Positions 52,896 to 61,491 of a DNA stretch of 64,000 nucleotides are shown one piece after another; the first letter of the stretch is position 1, and each line of letters starts with the position of its first letter. A model generated the notes under the pieces. It did no database searches. It was given only the letters and a program-made list of their open reading frames with translations, and was not told the origin of the DNA. Where the stretch lies: NCBI RefSeq assembly GCF_020873875.1, contig NZ_JAHWGU010000032.1, positions 33,677-97,676 on the forward strand, read 5' to 3'. The position numbers were made by a program, and so were the translations under genes. Source of the DNA: Actinoplanes sp. DH11. Its GTDB lineage: Bacteria > Actinomycetota > Actinomycetes > Mycobacteriales > Micromonosporaceae.

Positions 52896-54500
52896 ATGAT
52901 CACCGCCACCGGACTCGAACTCCGCGCAGGCGCCCGCATCCTGATCTCCCCGACCACGTTGCGGGTGCAGCCCGGCGACCGGATCGGCCTGGTCGGCCGC
53001 AACGGCGCCGGCAAGACCACCACGCTGAAGGTGCTGGCCGGCGAGGGCATCCCGTACGCGGGACAGGTCGAGCGGACCAGTGAGATCGGTTACCTGCCGC
53101 AGGACCCGCGCACCGGCGACCTCAACGTCACCGGCCGCGACCGCGTGCTGTCCGCCCGCGGGCTGGACAGCATCCTCGCCGAGATGCAGAAGCTCGAGGT
53201 GGAGCTGGAGGAGAGCGCCGACGACAAACTGGTCCGGCGCTACGGCCAGCTCGAGGACCAGTTCTCCGCCCTCGGCGGCTACGGCGCCGAGGCCGAGGCC
53301 GCCCGGATCTGCGCGAACCTGGGCCTGCCCGACCGCGCCCTGGCGCAGACCATCGGCACCCTCTCCGGCGGTCAGCGCCGCCGGATCGAGCTGGCCCGCA
53401 TCCTGTTCGCCAACTCCGGGCAGAACGGCAAGGGCATCCTGCTGCTGGACGAGCCGACCAACCACCTCGACCAGGACTCGATCGCCTGGCTGCGCGGTTA
53501 CATGGCGCAGCACAAGGGCGGCCTCATCGTGATCAGCCACGATGTCGAGCTGCTCGAGGCCGCGGTCAACAAGGTGTGGTACCTCGACGCGAACCGCTCG
53601 GTCGTCGACATGTACAACATGGGCTGGAAGACCTACCTGGAGGCGCGCGAGACCGACGAGCGCCGCCGCCGCCGGGAGCGCGCCAACGCGGAGAAGAAGG
53701 CCGGCGCCCTGATGGCCCAGGCCGACAAGATGCGGGCCAAGGCGACCAAGACGGTGGCCGCGCAGAACATGGCCAAGCGCGCCGAGAAACTGCTCGGCGG
53801 CCTGGAGGAGACGCGCACCTCGGACAAGGTGGCGAAGGTCCGGTTCCCGAACCCCGCCCCCTGCGGCAAGACGCCGCTGACCGCCTCCGGCCTGTCGAAG
53901 TCGTACGGGTCCCTGGAGATCTTCACCGACGTGGACGTGGCCGTCGACCGCGGTTCCCGGGTCGCCATCCTCGGCCTCAACGGCGCCGGCAAGACGACCC
54001 TGCTCCGGATGCTGGGTGGGCTGCTCGAGCCGGACACCGGCGAGGTGCGTCCCGGTCACGGGCTGCGGCTCGGCTACTACGCCCAGGAGCACGAGACCCT
54101 GGACGTGGACCGCACCATCCTCGAGCACATGCGCAGCGCCGCCGCCGAGCAGACCGACACCGAGCTGCGGAAGATCCTCGGCGCCTTCCTTTTCTCCGGC
54201 GACGACGTGGACAAGCCGGCAGGCGTGCTCTCCGGCGGCGAGAAGACCCGGCTGGCGCTGGCCACGCTGGTCTGCTCCGGTGCCAACGTGCTGCTGCTCG
54301 ACGAGCCGACGAACAACCTGGACCCGGTCAGCCGCGAGCAGGTGCTGGACGCGATCGCCAACTACCCGGGTGCCATCGTCCTGGTCACGCACGACGCGGG
54401 TGCGGTGCAGGCGCTCAAGCCGGACCGGGCGATCCTGCTGCCGGACGGCGACGAGGACGCGTGGAGCGATGACCTGCTGGAGCTGGTCGAGCTCGCCTGA
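52896..54500 (+). CDS. ABC-F family ribosome-associated ATPase (Rv1473-like)
   Basis: 534 residues with two ABC domains and no membrane segments: Walker A GRNGAGKTT near 36 and GLNGAGKTT near 360, signatures LSGGQRRR and LSGGEKTR, Walker B LLLDEPTNHLD and LLLDEPTNNLD. The linker between domains is long, basic and helical (ETDERRRRRERANAEKKAGA), the P-site tRNA interaction motif of ABC-F proteins. Such proteins act on ribosomes, either resolving stalls or displacing antibiotics. It resembles mycobacterial Rv1473 from memory. The leader peptide plus terminator suggests induction by stalled ribosomes. ATG 52896. Confidence 0.95.
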   Translation: MITATGLELRAGARILISPTTLRVQPGDRIGLVGRNGAGKTTTLKVLAGEGIPYAGQVERTSEIGYLPQDPRTGDLNVTGRDRVLSARGLDSILAEMQKLEVELEESADDKLVRRYGQLEDQFSALGGYGAEAEAARICANLGLPDRALAQTIGTLSGGQRRRIELARILFANSGQNGKGILLLDEPTNHLDQDSIAWLRGYMAQHKGGLIVISHDVELLEAAVNKVWYLDANRSVVDMYNMGWKTYLEARETDERRRRRERANAEKKAGALMAQADKMRAKATKTVAAQNMAKRAEKLLGGLEETRTSDKVAKVRFPNPAPCGKTPLTASGLSKSYGSLEIFTDVDVAVDRGSRVAILGLNGAGKTTLLRMLGGLLEPDTGEVRPGHGLRLGYYAQEHETLDVDRTILEHMRSAAAEQTDTELRKILGAFLFSGDDVDKPAGVLSGGEKTRLALATLVCSGANVLLLDEPTNNLDPVSREQVLDAIANYPGAIVLVTHDAGAVQALKPDRAILLPDGDEDAWSDDLLELVELA

Positions 54501-55050
54501 GCCGTTCGGCGTCATCTGGTGGCCTCGCCGGCGTGCGTGTCTGGTGGCCTCGCGGGCGTGCGTGCCTGCGTGGCCTCGCGGGCGTGCGTGCCTGCGAGGG
54601 TGAGCGCTCACGTTCTGCGAAATCACGAGGATCAACCGCATCGTCAGTTGTCAACTGGTGCCCACACAGACAGTGCGATGTTCGGGCGTTTGTGAACAGG
54701 TCGGGCGGCCCTGCCGTCCGGCCCAGCCCATTGGATCATCACCCTTCGGAGCGATCACAGCACTCTCCGGAGCGGTCATGGCTTCCACCTGCGGGTCGTC
54801 TCGATCGAGTGTTTCTGCAGGTGATCGATGGTCTTGGCAAGCGCGCCGGCCGATCAACCCCGGACCGGAATTGCCGCGCAGGGTGCTGACCGCAAACTGT
54901 CTGACATTGATGTGTGTGGTAACCGTCAAGTTCCTGACAGTAATAAATGGGCACGTTCGCGAGCGCTGGATGCCTGGCGCATGATCGTTGGAGACGGTGT
55001 AATAGGTGGGACCGTATCTGACCGCACTGTCTGCGACGTGAGGATTCAAG
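54501..55050. other. Intergenic region with tandem repeats, ABC-F to HTH
   Basis: 54516-54591 holds three 25-26-bp units containing GGCCTCGCGGGCGTGCGTG. From about 54600 to 55050 base composition is much less GC-rich, with no convincing gene. CTGTCTGACATT and CTGACAGTAATAAATGG (54899-54947) and GTGTAATAGGTGGGACC (54997-55013) are candidate promoter elements for the HTH gene. Confidence 0.6.
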
Positions 55051-55278
55051 ATGGCAGCCACTGGCACAGCTACCAGTACTGAGAAGGGTCGTCGAATCGT
55101 CGGTAGCGAGCGGCAGTCGCTCGCCAAGGACCTGGTGAAGCGATACACCTCGGGCGAGAGCATCCGGGCGCTGGCCGCATCCACCGGAAGGTCCTACGGA
55201 TTCGTGCACCGCGTGCTCACCGAATCGGGTGTGCAGTTGCGCCAGCGTGGCGGTGCCCGCCGCCGCAAGAAGGCGTGA
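55051..55278 (+). CDS. Small helix-turn-helix protein (Rv1473A-like)
   Basis: 75 residues: a charged N-terminus, one helix-turn-helix (LAKDLVKRYTSGESIRALAA, then STGRSYGFVHRVLTESGV) and a basic tail LRQRGGARRRKKA. It resembles the small regulator next to the Rv1473-type ABC-F gene in mycobacteria, which keeps the same neighbour (from memory). ATG 55051 follows GAGGA. Its stop overlaps the enoyl-CoA hydratase GTG by four bases. Its targets are unknown; the ABC-F leader is one candidate. Confidence 0.88.
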   Translation: MAATGTATSTEKGRRIVGSERQSLAKDLVKRYTSGESIRALAASTGRSYGFVHRVLTESGVQLRQRGGARRRKKA

Positions 55279-56075
55279 CGACCGGCAACGCCGGGCCGCT
55301 ATCCACGGTATCCGCCGACGAGCTAGGCATTCGCTACGAACAGGACGGGCCGGTCGCGACGGTGACGTTGTGCCGGCCCGACGTTCTCAATGCCCAGACT
55401 CCGGCGATGTGGACGGAGCTCGGCAACATTTCCCGGAAATTACCGGGCGACGTACGCGTCGTCATTGTGCGCGCCGAGGGCCGCGCGTTTTCGGCGGGCC
55501 TGGATCTGTCGGTCGCGCGTGGCGACGGCGATTCTTCACTGACCCGGCTGGCACAGTTGTCGGCTGCCGAGTGCGCCGATCAGATTGCCGGCTTCCAGAC
55601 CGCGTTCACCTGGTTGCGCAGCCCGTCCATTGTGTCAATCGCGGCGGTCCAGGGTCACGCGATCGGCGCCGGGTTCCAGCTCGCACTCAACTGCGACATG
55701 CGGGTGCTCACCGACGACGCGCGGTTCTCGATGGCCGAGGTCACGCTCGGGCTGGTGCCTGACCTGGGCGGCACGAAACGGCTCGTCGAACTCGTCGGCC
55801 CGTCGCGGGCGCTGGAGATCTGCGTGACCGGCCGCCGGCTCTCGGCGAACGAGGCCGACCGGATCGGCCTGGCCACCGCGGTGGTGCCCCGGGGCGAGTT
55901 GGACGAGGCGGTGTCCGACCTCGCCGCCGCGGTTCTGGCCGGTCCCGCCGGTGCGGTCGCCGAGATCAAGGCCCTGCTCGCGGGTGCGCCCCTCCGGTCG
56001 TACGCGGAACAGGACCGGGCCGAGCGCGAAGCACAGACCCGGCGCCTCAGCGACCTGATGGGAACCGGGGAGTAA
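55275..56075 (+). CDS. Enoyl-CoA hydratase/isomerase family protein
   Basis: 266 residues with crotonase-fold motifs: VATVTLCRPDVLNAQTPAMW, the oxyanion-hole segments AFSAGLDLS and AAVQGHAIGAGFQLALNCDM, and MAEVTLGLVPDLGGTKRLVE, where Asp stands at a usual acidic site. It acts on a CoA thioester, exact substrate unknown. GTG 55275 overlaps the HTH stop by four bases, an unusual coupling of a lipid-type enzyme to a regulator; a crotonase also neighbours the ABC-F gene in mycobacteria. Confidence 0.9.
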   Translation: MTTGNAGPLSTVSADELGIRYEQDGPVATVTLCRPDVLNAQTPAMWTELGNISRKLPGDVRVVIVRAEGRAFSAGLDLSVARGDGDSSLTRLAQLSAAECADQIAGFQTAFTWLRSPSIVSIAAVQGHAIGAGFQLALNCDMRVLTDDARFSMAEVTLGLVPDLGGTKRLVELVGPSRALEICVTGRRLSANEADRIGLATAVVPRGELDEAVSDLAAAVLAGPAGAVAEIKALLAGAPLRSYAEQDRAEREAQTRRLSDLMGTGE

Positions 56076-56155
56076 ACGGTTCGCCTCCCGGGTTGTCGTA
56101 CCCACGCGGCATGCTCTTCAGCAGACGCGTCGAACGGCACCCCGGGAGGTGACGA

Positions 56156-58084
56156 ATGAGCTCCATGCCGAGCTGGACCGTGCTGCGCTCGATCCAGAAC
56201 GCCGACCAGGTGAACCAGCATCAGGTCAAGCGCGGCACCGCCCGCCGGATCATGCGGTTCGCAACCCCGTACCGGCACGACATCACGGTGTTCCTGCTGA
56301 CCGTGGTGGTCGCCGCCGGCATCGGGGTGGCCACGCCGCTGCTCGCCGGTCAGGTGATCAACGCGATCACCGGCGGCGGACCCGAGGCGGCCGGCACCGT
56401 GATCCGGCTCGCCCTGCTCATTGCCGGGCTGGCCGTCGCCGACGCGCTGCTCTCCCTGGCCCAGAGGTGGTACTCGGCACGCATCGGCGAGGGCGTCATC
56501 CTCACCCTGCGGACCCGGGTCTTCGACCACGTACAGCGCATGCCGTTGCAGTTCTTCACCCGGACCCAGACCGGTGCGCTGGTCAGCCGGCTCAACAACG
56601 ACGTGGTCGGCGCGCAGCGGGCGTTCACGTCGACCCTCTCCGGCGTGCTCAGCAACGTCATCCAGCTGGTGCTGACCGCGGCGGTGATGTTCACGCTGTC
56701 CTGGCCGATCACGGTGCTGTCGCTGGTGCTGCTGCCGGTCTTCATCATCCCGGCGCGACGGGTCGGCAAGCGGCTCGCGGAGATCACCCGTGAGTCGTAC
56801 AACTTGGACGCCAAGATGAACGCGACCATGACCGAGCGTTTCAACGTCTCCGGCGCGCTGCTGGTCAAGCTCTTCGGCCGCCCCGATGCGGAGGCCGCCC
56901 GGTTCGGCGAGCGCGCCGAGCGGGTCCGGGACATCGGCGTGCAGCAGGCGATGTTCTCGCGGACCTTCTTCGTGGCGATGCTGCTCGTCGCGTCGCTGGC
57001 GCAGGCGCTGACCTACGGCCTGGGCGGCTGGCTCGCGGTCCGCGGCGAGGTCTCGGCCGGCACCGTCGTCACGCTGGCGCTGCTGCTGACTCGCCTCTAC
57101 GGCCCGCTCACCGCCCTCAGCAACGTCCGGGTCGACGTGATGAGCGCGCTGGTCTCCTTCGACCGGGTCTTCGAGGTGCTCGACCTGGCCCCCGGCATCG
57201 CCGAGAAACCGGACGCCACACCCATCCCACCCGGTGCCGGCCGGATCGAGTTCCGCGACGTCTCGTTCCGCTACCCCAGCGCCGACCAGGTCTCGCTCGC
57301 CACCCTGGAGGACGTCACCGCCCTCGACCGCCGGGAGAACCCGCCCGTCCTGCAAGGCGTCGACTTCACCGTCGAACCGGGCCGGATGGTCGCGCTCGTC
57401 GGTCCCTCCGGCGCCGGCAAGTCCACCACGTCGATGCTGCTGTCCCGGGTCTACGACGTCACCGGCGGCGCGGTCCTGATCGGCGGCGTCGACGTGCGCG
57501 ACGCGACCTTGGACTCGCTGCGCGACACCATCGGCGTCGTCACCCAGGATTCGCACCTCTTCCACGAGACCATCGCGGAGAACCTGCGGTACGCGGCACC
57601 CGGCGCCACCGAGGAACAGATGTGGGCGGCGCTGGCGGGTGCGCAGGTCGACGACCTGATCAGGGCGCTGCCGGACGGCCTGGACACGGTCGTGGGCGAG
57701 CGCGGCTACCGATTCTCCGGCGGCGAGAAACAACGCATCGCCATCGCCCGGATCCTGCTGAAACAGCCGTCCGTCGTGGTGCTCGACGAAGCCACCGCCC
57801 ACCTGGACAGCGAATCCGAGGCCGCCGTGCAGCGAGCCCTCTCCACCGCCCTGCGCGGCCGGACCGCTGTCGTCATCGCCCACCGCCTCTCCACCGTCCG
57901 CGACGCCGACGAGATCCTGGTCCTCGACCACGGCCGCATCGTCGAGCGAGGCCGGCACACCGACCTGATGTCAGCCGGCGGGCTGTACTCCGAGCTCTAC
58001 CGCACCCAGTTCGCGGTGACCTCGCCCGCGTTCCCCGAGGAGGACGTCGAAATGGTCGTCGTGGAGCCCCGATGGAACCCCTGA
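56156..58084 (+). CDS. ABC exporter, fused membrane and ATPase domains
   Basis: 642 residues. Six membrane helices span about 35-320 (DITVFLLTVVVAAGIGVATP, TGALVSRLNNDVVGAQRAFT). The ATPase domain at about 365-620 has Walker A GPSGAGKST, Q-loop GVVTQDSHLFHETIAENLRY, signature FSGGEKQR and Walker B VVVLDEATAHLDSESE. It works as a homo- or heterodimer; export substrate unknown. ATG 56156 follows GGGAGGTGA. The 3' end overlaps a chain of repeats. Confidence 0.95.
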   Translation: MSSMPSWTVLRSIQNADQVNQHQVKRGTARRIMRFATPYRHDITVFLLTVVVAAGIGVATPLLAGQVINAITGGGPEAAGTVIRLALLIAGLAVADALLSLAQRWYSARIGEGVILTLRTRVFDHVQRMPLQFFTRTQTGALVSRLNNDVVGAQRAFTSTLSGVLSNVIQLVLTAAVMFTLSWPITVLSLVLLPVFIIPARRVGKRLAEITRESYNLDAKMNATMTERFNVSGALLVKLFGRPDAEAARFGERAERVRDIGVQQAMFSRTFFVAMLLVASLAQALTYGLGGWLAVRGEVSAGTVVTLALLLTRLYGPLTALSNVRVDVMSALVSFDRVFEVLDLAPGIAEKPDATPIPPGAGRIEFRDVSFRYPSADQVSLATLEDVTALDRRENPPVLQGVDFTVEPGRMVALVGPSGAGKSTTSMLLSRVYDVTGGAVLIGGVDVRDATLDSLRDTIGVVTQDSHLFHETIAENLRYAAPGATEEQMWAALAGAQVDDLIRALPDGLDTVVGERGYRFSGGEKQRIAIARILLKQPSVVVLDEATAHLDSESEAAVQRALSTALRGRTAVVIAHRLSTVRDADEILVLDHGRIVERGRHTDLMSAGGLYSELYRTQFAVTSPAFPEEDVEMVVVEPRWNP

Positions 58085-58253
58085 CCTCCGCCGTCCCGGC
58101 TCCGACGGAACTCCTGCTCACGACCGTCCCGGCTCCGACGGAACTCTTGCTCACGACCGTCCCGGAGCCGCGATGGAATCCCTGACCACTGCCCTCGTGG
58201 AGCCGATGGAGCGCCTGATCACCACCGTCCCGGAGCCGCGATGGAGCTCCTGA
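58072..58253 (+). repeat. Duplicated stop-start junctions with two overlapping mini-ORFs
   Basis: The end of the exporter gene (VEPRWNP, stop 58084) contains ATG 58072, which opens a 37-residue frame (stop 58185) ending PEPRWNP. That contains ATG 58173, opening a 26-residue frame (stop 58253) ending PEPRWSS, which contains ATG 58241 of the next gene. Units share GAGCC-CGATGGA and ACCGTCCCGG. The array looks like repeated duplication of one stop-start junction. Confidence 0.8.
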
Positions 58254-58474
58254 TCACGGCGCTCGTCGTGGCGGTGGTGCTGTTCGGCCTCCGTCGGTTC
58301 GCCGGGTGGGCCCGGCGCAAGGGCATCGGCGGCGGCGTCATGGGCCCGATCGACGAGGCCTGGCACCCGTCGGCCGACCGTTTCCGGCGCGAAACAGCCG
58401 TCCACGAGCAGCGGGTGCTGCCACCCCGCCCAGCCGACGACCAGACCTTCAGGGACCGTCGCACCAGCGGTTGA
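58241..58474 (+). CDS. Small single-pass membrane protein
   Basis: 77 residues: one N-terminal helix (LLITALVVAVVLFGLRRFAG), a basic stop, then GGGVMGPIDEAWHPSADRFR and HEQRVLPPRPADD. The tail resembles short actinobacterial membrane proteins of the DUF6191 type (uncertain). ATG 58241 lies in the last of the duplicated junctions. Confidence 0.6.
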   Translation: MELLITALVVAVVLFGLRRFAGWARRKGIGGGVMGPIDEAWHPSADRFRRETAVHEQRVLPPRPADDQTFRDRRTSG

Positions 58475-58629
58475 GGCCGACTGGGGGCAGCCCTTCGACG
58501 CCGCTGATACCGCGGTGGACCGTCGCTGGACAGGGCCTTCTTCACCGTGTTCCGCGACATCCTCGACCGCCGGGCGATGGCCTGGATCGCCATCCCCTCC
58601 AACCGCCGGACCTCTGCCCGATCCTCCAC
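58475..58629 (-). pseudogene. IS21-type transposase (istA) N-terminal remnant
   Basis: From GTG 58629 the minus strand reads EDRAEVRRLEGMAIQAIARR, SRMSRNTVKKALSSDGPPRY and then loses similarity. This is the N-terminal HTH of IS21-family transposases. The catalytic domain and the helper ATPase istB are missing, so it is a dead fragment abutting the small membrane gene. Confidence 0.7.
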
Positions 58630-58723
58630 GCTCAGCGCCTCCCTCCCGACGCTTCAGGAGGTGGTTCCCATTCAGCCGGAGCTACGTGGTCACGGTTTCA
58701 GGCGGAGCCAACATCGTGAGCGG

Positions 58724-58913
58724 CAGCTGGTGGGTGGCTGTCACTGGTGGTTGGTGGGGAGTGTTCTCGGGCAGCCGTGGGTGACAGCTGGTGGGTGGCT
58801 GTCACTGGTGGTTGGTGGGGAGTGTTCTCGGGCAGCCGTGGGTGACAGCTGGTGGGTGGCTGTCACTGGTGGTTGGTGGGGAGTGTTCTCGGGCAGCCGT
58901 GGGTGACAGCTGG
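58724..58913 (+). repeat. 61-bp minisatellite, three identical copies
   Basis: Copies at 58724-58784, 58785-58845 and 58846-58906 plus seven bases of a fourth. Each contains the inverted repeat GTGACAGC / GCTGTCAC across the unit junction. The rest of 58475-59082 holds no gene apart from the IS21 remnant. Confidence 0.95.
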
Positions 58914-59082
58914 CCGGATCTGGGTGGCGCTATCGGTCGAGGAGACTGCTCTGGGGCGGCCGGAAGCACAAGCTGGCGGGCAGCGCGCAGATGCGGCTTC
59001 CTGATGGGCGACAAGCGGTGAAAGGCCGGCGCTGGGCCGGGCCGGGCGCGGTGGTGGCGCGGGGCGGTGGGGCGGCGGGGGG

Positions 59083-59766
59083 TCAGGTGGCGGCGTTGCG
59101 GAGGTGGGTGAACTCGGCTATCAGGTCGGGGAGTTGGAAGTGCGCGTTCAGGCCGCTCGGGTTCGGCAGGACCCAGACCGGTGCGCCGCCCACCTCGTCC
59201 GGCTGCGGGCCGATCCGGGCTTTCGGTCTGCTGAACGCTGTGCGGTACGCGGTCACCCCGAGGACGGCCAGGTAGTGGGGGCGGGCGGCGCGTACCAGGT
59301 CGGCCAAGAGCTGGCCGCCTTCGACCAGCTCGGCCGGTGAGAGTTCGTCGGCGCGGGCCGTGGCGCGGGCTACGACGTTGGTGATGCCCAGGCCCAGCGC
59401 CGGCAACAGGTGCTGTTCGGAAGGGTGCAGGAGCCGGTCGGTGAAGCCGGCGCCGTGCAGGGTGGGCCAGAAACGGTTGCCCGGCCGGGCGAAGTGGTGG
59501 CCGGTGGCGGCGGAGTAGAGGCTCGGGTTGATACCGGAGAAGAGCACCCGCAGGTCCGGCCCGACGAGATCCGGAATCGTCCGGCCGCCGGCTGCCGCTA
59601 CCTCCGCCGGCGTGGGCTTACGAAAGCCCGGCCCGCCGGGCGAGGGCGAGCCGCCGGGCGTGAGGGAGCCGGGCGAGGGCGAGCCGCCGGGCGTGAGGGA
59701 GCCGGCCGAGGGCGAGCCGCCGGGCGTGGGGGAGCCGCCTGACCGGGGCTTGGGGGAGGGGGTCAC
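59083..59766 (-). CDS. mug: G/U mismatch-specific DNA glycosylase (Mug/TDG family)
   Basis: 227 residues. The core (from about 55) has VLFSGINPSLYSAATGHHFA followed by RPGNRFWP, and the second motif LPNPSGLNAHF, both diagnostic of Mug. It removes uracil or damaged bases opposite G. The first 50 residues are an extension of 11-residue Gly/Ser/Pro repeats not found in the E. coli enzyme. GTG 59766 overlaps the upstream SDR stop by four bases. Confidence 0.9.
   Translation of the reverse strand: MTPSPKPRSGGSPTPGGSPSAGSLTPGGSPSPGSLTPGGSPSPGGPGFRKPTPAEVAAAGGRTIPDLVGPDLRVLFSGINPSLYSAATGHHFARPGNRFWPTLHGAGFTDRLLHPSEQHLLPALGLGITNVVARATARADELSPAELVEGGQLLADLVRAARPHYLAVLGVTAYRTAFSRPKARIGPQPDEVGGAPVWVLPNPSGLNAHFQLPDLIAEFTHLRNAAT
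59641..59735 (-). repeat. 33-bp repeats in the mug N-terminus
   Basis: Units at 59641-59673, 59674-59706 and a partial third share CGAGGGCGAGCCGCCGGGCG. They are in frame and encode repeats of the type TPGGSPSPGSL. Confidence 0.88.
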
Positions 59767-60524
59767 AGGGCGCGCATGGAGCCGCCGTCGACCGGGACGA
59801 CCGCGCCTGTCACGTAGCTTGCTGCCGGGCTGAGCAGGAAGGCGGCTACCTGGCCGTACTCGGCGGGCTCGCCGATGCGGCGCAGCGGGATCGCCGCCGC
59901 GGCCTCGGCGGTTGCGGTGGCCGGGTCGTCGGTGGCGGCGAAGAGTTCGCGGCTGCGGTCGGTCATGAAGCGGCCCGGCAGGATGCTGAGGACGCGGACG
60001 CCGCGGGGGCCGAACTCGTCGGCCATGTCCTTCGCGACCATCGCCAGGCCCGGCCGCAGGCCGTTGGAGATGCCGAGCCCGGCCAGCGGTGCGCGCACCG
60101 ACGTGGACAGGACGAACGCGATGGCGCCGCCCTCGGGCAGGGCTGCCGCGACGGTGCGGGCCGCGCGGACCGAGCCCAGGAAGACGGTGTCGAACGCGGC
60201 ACGCCACTGGTCGTCGGTCATGCTCGCCGCAGTGCCCGGTGCCGGCCCGCCCACCGAGATCAGTGCGCCGTCGAGGCGGCCGAACCGGTCCTGCGCCAGG
60301 TCCACCAGTTCGCGCGGTGTGGCCGGGTCGCTCAGGTCGGCGGCGAGGCCGGCCGCGTACTCCGGGCCGCCGAGAGCGGCCACCGCCTCCGCCACCCGTT
60401 CCTCGTCCCGCGCGGAGATCACCACCCGGGCGCCGTCGGCGACGAGTGCCTGCGCGGTGGCGAAGCCGAGCCCCCGTGACGCGCCGGTGAGGATGTACAC
60501 ACGATCAGCCAGCCCGAGATCCAT
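59763..60524 (-). CDS. Short-chain dehydrogenase/reductase-like, atypical active site
   Basis: 253 residues with the SDR nucleotide-binding motif ILTGASRGLGFATAQAL, DLSDP, and the C-terminal AAFLLSPAASYVTGAVVPVD. The catalytic YxxxK segment is replaced by SNGLR at the matching place, so the Tyr and Lys are missing; a similar SNxLRPG sequence defines an SDR subgroup known to me in other bacteria. Reductase activity is doubtful. ATG 60524 chosen. Overlaps mug by four bases. 60525-60749 has no gene, only short repeats. Confidence 0.88.
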   Translation of the reverse strand: MDLGLADRVYILTGASRGLGFATAQALVADGARVVISARDEERVAEAVAALGGPEYAAGLAADLSDPATPRELVDLAQDRFGRLDGALISVGGPAPGTAASMTDDQWRAAFDTVFLGSVRAARTVAAALPEGGAIAFVLSTSVRAPLAGLGISNGLRPGLAMVAKDMADEFGPRGVRVLSILPGRFMTDRSRELFAATDDPATATAEAAAAIPLRRIGEPAEYGQVAAFLLSPAASYVTGAVVPVDGGSMRAL

Positions 60525-60749
60525 GCGTAGATCCTGCCACCTCACGATGATCAATCGATGGGGTGCCCGCTCGCCGCCCGGATCTCCGCGACCACCGCCG
60601 CCGGGCGGGGCTGCTGGGTCGCCGCTACTGGGTCGCCGCTGCCGGGTCCCGTGGCGTGGAGCACGAGGGGCCGGCGGCGCAGCCCGTACCCGAAAGGTGG
60701 GAAAGAAAGCCGGCAGCGGACCGCCTGGAATGACCCTTTCGAGGGGTTT

Positions 60750-61328
60750 TCAGTGGCGCCGGACGGCTTCCTCGACAACGTCGAGCACGCGGGTCAGCTC
60801 GCCCGGTGGCCGGCCGGTCGCCAGGTGCAGGACGAGGCCGTCGTAGGCCAGTTCGAGGAACTGCGTGAGCACCTCGACCGGCACGTCCTGGCGGAGCACG
60901 CCCGCCTCGCGCTGGCGTTGCAGGCGCTCGCGGGTGGCGTCGGCGATCGCCGCGGATCGTTCCGTCCAGCGTTTCGCGAACGCCGGGTCGGTCCGCAGCC
61001 GGTGCGCGACCTCGAGCTGCGTGCCGAGCCAGCCGGCGGTGTCGCCCTCGCTGTTGCCGGCACGTGCCAGCAGGTCACGCATCACTTGGACGAGGCCGTT
61101 GCGGGCCACCGTCTCGACCATCGTGGCTACGTCGTCCTCGGCAACAGCGAGGAACAGCGATTCCTTGTCACGAAAATGGTGGAAAATCGCCCCGCGGGAC
61201 ATGCCCGTCGCCTCTTCCAGACGGCGGACCGTGGCCCCCTCGTAACCGAACCGGGCGAAACAGCCGCGGGCCGCATTGAGGATCTCGTGGCGGCGCGCGT
61301 CCAGCTGGTCCTGACTAACCCGGGGCAC
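60750..61328 (-). CDS. TetR-family repressor, AcnR-like
   Basis: 192 residues. The HTH is clear (ILNAARGCFARFGYEGATVR, RLEEATGMSRGAIFHHFRDK). The start PRVSQDQLDARRHEI and the motif NGLVQVMRDLL closely match the regulators next to aconitase genes (AcnR), which repress acn. The nearby ABC-F/HTH/crotonase genes are also acn neighbours in mycobacteria, but acn itself is not in the window. GTG 61328 is probably a leaderless start. A 12-bp palindrome lies 37 bases upstream. Confidence 0.85.
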   Translation of the reverse strand: MPRVSQDQLDARRHEILNAARGCFARFGYEGATVRRLEEATGMSRGAIFHHFRDKESLFLAVAEDDVATMVETVARNGLVQVMRDLLARAGNSEGDTAGWLGTQLEVAHRLRTDPAFAKRWTERSAAIADATRERLQRQREAGVLRQDVPVEVLTQFLELAYDGLVLHLATGRPPGELTRVLDVVEEAVRRH

Positions 61329-61365
61329 GCGCTGATCGTGTCATGTGCCGCCGTGGTCTTGCAAT

Positions 61366-61377
61366 CCGTACGTACGG
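61366..61377. promoter_or_regulatory. Palindrome upstream of the AcnR-like gene
   Basis: CCGTACGTACGG, a perfect dyad, between the TetR-type gene and the HAD-like gene. Its position suits autoregulation by the TetR protein. Confidence 0.55.
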
Positions 61378-61491
61378 CTTCCTAAGGAGGGTTATCCCAC
61401 GATCGGATGACGCGAATTTCGTCATCCTGCCAGGGCCCTACCGGCGCTCCTGGACTGTTCGCTTCCGCGGCGTCTCACGTAAAGTGCCCGC

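Noticed and set aside
54658..54984. Possible 108-residue protein between ABC-F and the HTH gene
   Set aside because: Codon usage lacks the high third-position GC of real genes here, no domain is seen, and the region looks like a promoter.
60551..60778. Small minus-strand frame between the SDR and TetR genes
   Set aside because: It overlaps the TetR gene end, contains short GGGTCGCCGCT repeats, and has no protein-like features.
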